Shown here in pieces: positions 63,856-64,000 of a stretch of DNA of 64,000 nucleotides (within the stretch, counting starts at the first letter, position 1; each line of letters starts with the position of its first letter). The position numbers were made by a program, and so were the translations under genes. Under the pieces are notes generated by a model, which saw only the letters and a program-made list of their open reading frames with translations, was not told the DNA's origin and did not search any database. Source of the DNA: an uncultured Bacteroidales bacterium (GTDB taxonomy: Bacteria > Bacteroidota > Bacteroidia > Bacteroidales > F082); NCBI GenBank assembly GCA_905234275.1, contig CAJOHD010000009.1, forward strand, positions 1-64,000, given 5' to 3'.

Positions 63856-64000
63856 ATGAGAAAAAGTTTTTTGATACTATCGACATTGATGTTGCTTTCG
63901 TTCATGGCGAATGCGCAGCTTATAAAAGACCGCACCAATGGCTTGATTACCATAGGTTTTGATTTATATACCGACATAAACACCGGCAGCAAATATGAGA
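63856..64000 (+). CDS. Exported protein, 5' part only (truncated by window end)
   Basis: ATG at 63856 opens a frame to the window end (48 residues visible): a signal peptide (MRKSFLILSTLMLLSFMANA) followed by QLIKDRTNGLITIGFDLYTD. The alternating hydrophobic pattern after cleavage suggests an outer-membrane beta-barrel start, but too little is visible to assign a family. Confidence 0.6.
   Translation, partial: MRKSFLILSTLMLLSFMANAQLIKDRTNGLITIGFDLYTDINTGSKYE

Overview
The window looks like the chromosome of a moderate-GC Bacteroidota member, most likely an uncultured Bacteroidales. The signs are promoters with the TAnnTTTG -7 box and no Shine-Dalgarno sequences, a type IX secretion system (T9SS) toolkit (two cargo proteins with C-terminal sorting domains, PorV/PorQ-family porin, DUF5103 plug protein, GldD, GldE), an ExbB/ExbD/ExbD cluster, a carboxypeptidase-regulatory-domain TonB receptor, a GH92 lipoprotein and a dipeptidyl peptidase IV. 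No rRNA, CRISPR array, insertion sequence or prophage was seen. One tRNA (Ser-GGA) is present.

Layout. 1-4.8 kb (minus strand): a truncated lipoprotein, DPP IV, GGGP synthase and an orphan histidine kinase. 4.9-10.9 kb (plus): leucyl-tRNA synthetase with an extra internal domain, a GH29 fucosidase and S-adenosylhomocysteinase, then a bidirectional terminator and a Rieske-like lipoprotein on minus. 11.7-20.9 kb: a three-gene surface operon (TonB receptor, 1445-aa T9SS cargo, PorV/PorQ-like porin). 20.9-23.0 kb: greA-HIT-rlmL-like operon, with a terminator-like hairpin between the greA promoter and its start codon. 23.1-26.4 kb: a five-module iron-sulfur flavoprotein. 26.4-34.4 kb: an AT-richer envelope-glycan block (GH5-like lipoprotein, acyltransferase, LTA-synthase-like sulfatase-fold enzyme, SGNH/AlgX-like protein, MBOAT). 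34.4-38.2 kb: tyrS, an NqrM-like 60-aa protein, apbE and the T9SS plug protein. 38.3-43.1 kb: priA and exbD-exbD-(4-TM protein)-exbB. 43.2-49.9 kb (minus): tRNA-Ser, ansA, tatD, hflX, trpS, rng, a 29-aa basic protein and HU. 50-55 kb (plus): ssb-gldE-gldD, a secreted protein with an internal repeat, and a CorA-type transporter. 55-64 kb: T9SS cargo, GH92, YitT family, ruvB, a SPOR-like protein, an acidic protein and a truncated exported protein.

How it fits together. Much of the window serves the cell surface: energised uptake (TonB/ExbBD), T9SS export with its shuttle and plug proteins, glycan trimming (GH29, GH92, GH5-like) and O-acyl or phosphoglycerol decoration. Translation and RNA or DNA maintenance genes (leuS, tyrS, trpS, hflX, rng, priA, ruvB, ssb, HU, greA) lie between.

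The most unusual signals are: (1) a segment of about 116 residues resembling a DUF559 (Vsr-like nuclease fold) domain inside leucyl-tRNA synthetase; (2) intergenic arrays of several unrelated 7-bp repeats, in three places arranged as inverted pairs around a terminator or loop, often supplying the stop codon of the gene before; (3) a greA leader terminator resembling the arrangement known in E. coli; (4) a dispersed palindromic repeat (GTCATTCCGAG.../...GAGGAATCTC) that has entered two reading frames and the priA leader; (5) the TonB receptor / T9SS cargo / PorV-like operon. All family assignments come from reading motifs; no database search was run.
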